Source: an uncultured Kiritimatiellota bacterium (lineage in GTDB: Bacteria > Verrucomicrobiota > Kiritimatiellia > RFP12 > UBA1067). Taken from it: a stretch of 64,000 bases of DNA. Below, in pieces: positions 60,849-64,000 of the stretch; the stretch's first letter is position 1; the number at the start of each line of letters is the position of its first letter. A program made the translations under genes and the position numbers. The notes beneath the pieces were generated by a model. The model searched no databases and was not told the origin of the DNA. It saw only the letters and a list, made by a program, of their open reading frames with translations. The stretch covers positions 24,886-88,885 of the forward strand of contig CAKTZA010000007.1 in the NCBI GenBank assembly GCA_934635045.1, in the 5' to 3' direction.

Positions 60849-62843
60849 ATGAAGGTTCGGATGCGCATGACGATGTGCGTGGCCGTCGCGTCGCTGTCGG
60901 CGATGGCGGGGCGGGCGGATCGCACGGTGACGTCGCTGTCGGGTCCGGGGTGGACCCTGGACGGCGCGCCGGTTGCCGTGCCCCACACGTGGAACGCCGC
61001 GGACGGGGCGGACGGCGGCGAGAACCCGAGGGGGACGTTCACCTCGTGCCGCGCCTCGTCCTACGTGCGAAAGGCCGCGACGTACGCGCGCGCACTGCCC
61101 GACCCGACGCCAGGCCGACGGCAGTTCGTCAAGTGCCACGGCGTGTCCGTCAAGGCGATCCTGCGCGTGAACGGGCGCGAGGTCGGCCGCCATCGCGGGG
61201 CGTTCACCGCCTTCGCGTTCGAGGTGACGGACTTCCTGCGGCCGCGCGGAAACGTCCTTGAGATCGTCGCGGACAACACGCTGGACGAGGACGTGCCGCC
61301 GATCGTCGGGGACTTCACGCTCTACGGCGGCGTCTACCGCGACGTCGCGCTCATCGAGACGGATCCCGTCTGCATTGATCCCGTGACGGACGGCGCGGAC
61401 GGCGTCGTGCTGGAGCCGGACGCCGCGACGGGCGAGGTTGTCGCCCATGTGCGGGTTCTCGGCGGCACGAACGAGGTGCAGCGCTTCCGCTTCGCGAACC
61501 CCCGGCTCTGGTCGCCCGAGACGCCGCACCTGTATGCCGTCACCGTGCAGGTCACGCAGAGGGGTTCCGCCGACTCGGTCAGGATCCCGTTCGGCTTCCG
61601 GACCGTCCGGCTCGACGGGACGGGCTTTTCCCTCAACGGCGTGAAGCGCAAGCTGCGCGGCGTCTGCCGCCACCAGGACCGCGAGGGCAAGGGCTGGGCG
61701 GTCTCGGCGGATGACGAGCGCGAAGACGTGGCGCTGATGAGGCGGATGGGGTGCGATGCCGTCCGCGCCACGCACTATCCGCAGAGCCGGGACTTCCTCG
61801 ACGCCTGCGACCGGCAGGGCCTCCTGGTCTGGTGCGAGACCGCGCTCGTCAACGAGGTGACGTTTTCAGACGCGTTCCATGCGAACATGCTCCAGCAGGC
61901 GCGCGAAATGGTCGCGCAGCGCCGCAACCACCCCTCCGTCGTCCTGTGGGGGCTGTTCAACGAGATCTACAGCGGTTCGCGTCAGGCAGACGGCTCGATC
62001 GAGAGATACCTCGCCGAAGTCCGGGACCTCCTGCACCGTCTCGATCCGACGCGCCCGGTCGTCTGCGCCTCGAACCAGTACGGGCGCCGGGAGCTGAACC
62101 GGCTGCCTGACGCGTGCGCGTTCAACGTCTACCCCGGCTGGTACGATGCCGCGCCGTGGTACGTCCGGCGGCTCGACCGCCGCGGCACGGGAATGGAGGA
62201 GCTGCTGCGGACGCTTCGCGCGACGAACGGGCTTGCGACGGTCGGCGTCGGCGAATACGGCGCGGGCGGAAGCGTGAACCGGCATTCGGACCCGTTCGAG
62301 CAGACGGCGTTCGCGCATCGCCGGGACAGCGAGGAGTATCAGGCGTTCTTCCATTATGCGAACTACCGGGCGATTCGCGACGACGACCGGGTCTGGGGCT
62401 CGTTCGTCTGGGAAATGTTCGATTCGGGGTCGGACGCCCAGAACGAGCCGGGGCGCCCCGGCTGCAACACGAAGGGGCTCGTCGAGTTTGATCACGTGAC
62501 GCCGAAGGACGCCTTCTACTTCTACAAGGCGAACTGGAACCCCGAGCCGCTGCTGCACCTCGTGGGCGCGCGACGGACGTCCGCGGCGCGCCGCACGACA
62601 TCCGTCTTCGCGTTCTGCAACGCCGGGCGCGTCCGGCTGACGGTCAATGGCGCGACGGTCGGCGAGCAGGACCCGGACGACCGAATGGCGGTCATCTGGG
62701 ACGGCGTCGCGCTGAGGCCGGGCGAGAACGAGATCGAGGTCTCGTGCGGCGCGTTGCGGGAACGTTGCGTCCTGCAGGCGCCCTCGGACGAAAAGAGCAA
62801 AAGAAAAGGCGATTTTTGCATTCCCATTCGCGCCGGATTTTGA
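60849..62843 (+). CDS. Secreted GH2-family beta-glycosidase
   Basis: The 664-residue enzyme has a signal peptide (MTMCVAVASLSAMAGRA) and the GH2 order. A sugar-binding domain comes first (VPHTWNAADG, RHRGAFTAFAFEVTDFL, YGGVYRDVALIE). Then comes a short second domain ending RLWSPETPHLYAVTV. The barrel has the acid/base Glu372 in GLFNEIY and nucleophile Glu469 in GVGEYGAGG. The immunoglobulin-like second domain is much shorter than usual (about 45 residues in place of 100), so the fold there is reduced. Beta-galactosidase- or beta-glucuronidase-like activity is likely. GAGGGGGAGG lies upstream of the start, and the gene follows the esterase fusion by 13 bp. The last codon overlaps the next promoter. 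Confidence 0.9.
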   Translation: MKVRMRMTMCVAVASLSAMAGRADRTVTSLSGPGWTLDGAPVAVPHTWNAADGADGGENPRGTFTSCRASSYVRKAATYARALPDPTPGRRQFVKCHGVSVKAILRVNGREVGRHRGAFTAFAFEVTDFLRPRGNVLEIVADNTLDEDVPPIVGDFTLYGGVYRDVALIETDPVCIDPVTDGADGVVLEPDAATGEVVAHVRVLGGTNEVQRFRFANPRLWSPETPHLYAVTVQVTQRGSADSVRIPFGFRTVRLDGTGFSLNGVKRKLRGVCRHQDREGKGWAVSADDEREDVALMRRMGCDAVRATHYPQSRDFLDACDRQGLLVWCETALVNEVTFSDAFHANMLQQAREMVAQRRNHPSVVLWGLFNEIYSGSRQADGSIERYLAEVRDLLHRLDPTRPVVCASNQYGRRELNRLPDACAFNVYPGWYDAAPWYVRRLDRRGTGMEELLRTLRATNGLATVGVGEYGAGGSVNRHSDPFEQTAFAHRRDSEEYQAFFHYANYRAIRDDDRVWGSFVWEMFDSGSDAQNEPGRPGCNTKGLVEFDHVTPKDAFYFYKANWNPEPLLHLVGARRTSAARRTTSVFAFCNAGRVRLTVNGATVGEQDPDDRMAVIWDGVALRPGENEIEVSCGALRERCVLQAPSDEKSKRKGDFCIPIRAGF

Positions 62844-62849
62844 TAAAAT
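62841..62849 (+). promoter_or_regulatory. Extended -10 (TGATAAAAT) overlapping the GH2 stop codon
   Basis: The TGA stop of the GH2 gene forms the TGn element. A 48-nt leader with AAGGAAGG precedes the next ATG. Confidence 0.45.
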
Positions 62850-62903
62850 ACCCTCCGTTCGAGACGCAACAGGAAGTTGCCCTCGTTAAGGAAGGAATCA
62901 GAC

Positions 62904-63815
62904 ATGAACCGACGCGAATTCTTGCAGATGGCCGCCTGTGCGGGCGGCGCGACCGTGCTGGACGGGTGCCGATGCCCGTTGTTGGGCGGGCCGACCGAAC
63001 GTGTGCCGTATGGGGACACGGTGGGCGACCGCCTCTGGATGTGGGGGCACCATGCGGACTCGTTTGCCTCGATGAAGGGCTCGAACGAGCAGTACAACCT
63101 GCCGTTCGGGCGGCGCATCGACATGGCGGCGGCCTGCCGCGAGATGAACATCCCCGGCTGTTTCGTCGTCCGCTGGCGCAACCTGCCGGGCAAGTCGGAC
63201 CTGCCGGCGTACATGAGGCAGTTCCGGGACACGAAGCGCGTCGGGTTCTCGATCACGGACAGTTCCGTCGAGACCTTTGACGAGAAGGTCCGCCTCGGCC
63301 TGGAGCTGGCGGACGCGATGCCCAACCTGACGACGCTCGTCATGGACGACTACTTCAACGGCGACCACAAGAAGCTGGGGCTGGAGAAGCAGCGGCAGGT
63401 GCGGCGCGAGACGGAACGCCGGGGAATGAAGCTGGGGAGCGTCCTCTATGCGGACACGAACGGCGTCAAGGTCGAGTACCGCGAGGCCCTGGATCTCTGC
63501 GACGAGCTGACGTTCTGGTTCTGGAACGGCAAGAACGTTGGGATGATCGAGGAGCAGGTCGGAAAGCTGCGCGACCTGGTTGGCCCTGAGAAGCCGATTC
63601 TGCTCGGGCAGTACATGTACGACTTCGGCGGCAAGAAGCCGCTGGCGGGCGCGGACATGGAGCGGCAGCTCGCGGCGACGTCGCGCCTCCTCGCGCAGCG
63701 TGCGATTCACGGCGTCATCTTCCACTGCACGCCGCTCGTCGACATGGATCTCGATGCGGTGAAGGTCTCGAAGGCCTGGATTCGCGAAAACGCAACCAAG
63801 GCGTGGGGCGCCTGA
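62904..63815 (+). CDS. Tat-exported protein of unknown function, TIM-barrel-like, possible lipoprotein
   Basis: The 303-residue protein begins with a Tat-type leader (MNRREFLQMAACAGGATVL) that runs into a lipobox-like LDGC. The mature part has alternating strands and helices with NIPGCFVVRWRNLPG, LTTLVMDDYFNGD, KLGSVLYADTNGV, DELTFWFWNGKN and PILLGQYMYDFGG. This is consistent with a glycosidase-like TIM barrel, with Asp-Asp in MDDYF as candidate active-site residues. The specific family is not recognised. The leader is almost identical in style to those of the cassette at 2243-5990, so the substrate may again be handled outside the cytoplasm. AAGGAAGG sets the start. Confidence 0.65.
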   Translation: MNRREFLQMAACAGGATVLDGCRCPLLGGPTERVPYGDTVGDRLWMWGHHADSFASMKGSNEQYNLPFGRRIDMAAACREMNIPGCFVVRWRNLPGKSDLPAYMRQFRDTKRVGFSITDSSVETFDEKVRLGLELADAMPNLTTLVMDDYFNGDHKKLGLEKQRQVRRETERRGMKLGSVLYADTNGVKVEYREALDLCDELTFWFWNGKNVGMIEEQVGKLRDLVGPEKPILLGQYMYDFGGKKPLAGADMERQLAATSRLLAQRAIHGVIFHCTPLVDMDLDAVKVSKAWIRENATKAWGA

Positions 63816-63817
63816 TT

Positions 63818-63861
63818 TCCGCAAGTAGCCACCGTCGGCCGGGTCGCCGACCTCATGCGGA
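63818..63861 (+). terminator. Nested inverted repeat, possible terminator
   Basis: Outer arms TCCGCA/TGCGGA enclose inner arms GTCGGC/GCCGAC. The structure follows the Tat protein's stop by 2 bp, but only a weak T-run (AATTTCC) follows, so Rho-independent termination is uncertain. Confidence 0.35.
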
Positions 63862-63912
63862 GAATTTCCATGTTCGTTGACGGGACTGTCCGGGCGGTTC
63901 GTTCGGAACTTT

Positions 63913-63920
63913 GGTATAAT
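63913..63920 (+). promoter_or_regulatory. Extended -10 (TGGTATAAT) of the right-edge gene
   Basis: Seven nt (TCGCCCC) separate the box from the ATG, the same layout as the other leaderless starts. Confidence 0.65.
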
Positions 63921-63927
63921 TCGCCCC

Positions 63928-64000
63928 ATGAAGGCTCTGGCGGCACTCTTTCTCATTCCACGGACGGCGCTGGACGTGACCGTCCCACCGTTGCCGTTTG
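63928..64000 (+). CDS. 5' end of an exported protein, cut by the window edge
   Basis: Only 24 codons are visible. The N-terminus MKALAALFLIPRTALDVTV looks like the start of a signal peptide. No function can be assigned. The leaderless-type promoter directly upstream supports a real gene. Confidence 0.5.
   Translation, partial: MKALAALFLIPRTALDVTVPPLPF

Noticed and set aside
52646..61042. A 2798-codon open frame on the minus strand antisense to the surface protein, esterase fusion and GH2 genes
   Set aside because: It is Arg/Ala/Pro-rich low-complexity sequence with no start signal or domain. High GC3 in the real genes removes stop codons from the antisense frame; the plus-strand frames have signal peptides and catalytic motifs.

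Overview
The window is high-GC bacterial chromosome that looks like a fermentative member of the PVC superphylum, most likely Kiritimatiellota or a neighbouring Verrucomicrobiota/Lentisphaerota lineage from an anaerobic, polysaccharide-rich habitat. The pointers are a 680-residue GreA-type factor of the long form known from Chlamydiae, a MurA with Asp in place of the catalytic Cys (as in Chlamydia), membrane histidine kinases whose sensor halves are strings of OB-like modules, several enzymes with RREF/RRNF Tat-type leaders, AdhE controlled by Rex, and many large secreted glycosidases. This assignment is inference; no rRNA, tRNA, CRISPR array or phage was seen.

Layout. (1) 1-13200: a left-truncated sensor kinase, then divergently an exported enolase-superfamily / Gfo-Idh-MocA / TIM-barrel epimerase cassette, a two-catalytic-domain glycosidase and a beta-helix-like surface protein. 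(2) 13279-14402: a small ART-fold (DUF3990-like) toxin-antitoxin-like pair. (3) 14411-20092: a GH31 enzyme, a CvpA-like/ECF sigma/putative anti-sigma operon, a 600-bp intergenic patch of inverted repeats, a serine hydrolase cut short by a REP-associated transposase (RAYT), and a winged-helix protein with a cysteine cluster. (4) 20201-27686: core genes: long Gre factor, DksA-like, LspA, RCK/TrkA-like, MurA, a TsaC-Maf fusion, a flippase. (5) 27849-38206: porin, sodium symporter, two lipoproteins, PanB, RibBA, Rex, AdhE, a small-molecule kinase. (6) 38248-64000: a second polysaccharide-utilisation region: metalloprotease, HGSNAT/DUF5009-like acyltransferase, tandem duplicated DUF4838 enzymes, surface proteins, a complete kinase/response-regulator pair, a XylR-like regulator, a TIM-barrel/esterase fusion, a GH2 enzyme, a Tat-exported protein and the start of one more exported protein.

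Three features cut across the window. First, many genes carry an extended -10 (TGnTATAAT) whose last base lies only 6-10 nt before the ATG, so many mRNAs are probably leaderless; this also corrects several gene starts. Second, three non-enzymatic surface proteins end in the same short C-terminal motif, G-phi4-V-R-stop, a possible sorting signal. Third, one 20-nt element occurs twice, each time exactly 22 bp upstream of a -10 box, in front of the exported oxidoreductase cassette and the large glycosidase, suggesting a shared regulator. The two paralogous sensor kinases sit beside the glycan loci and probably control them.
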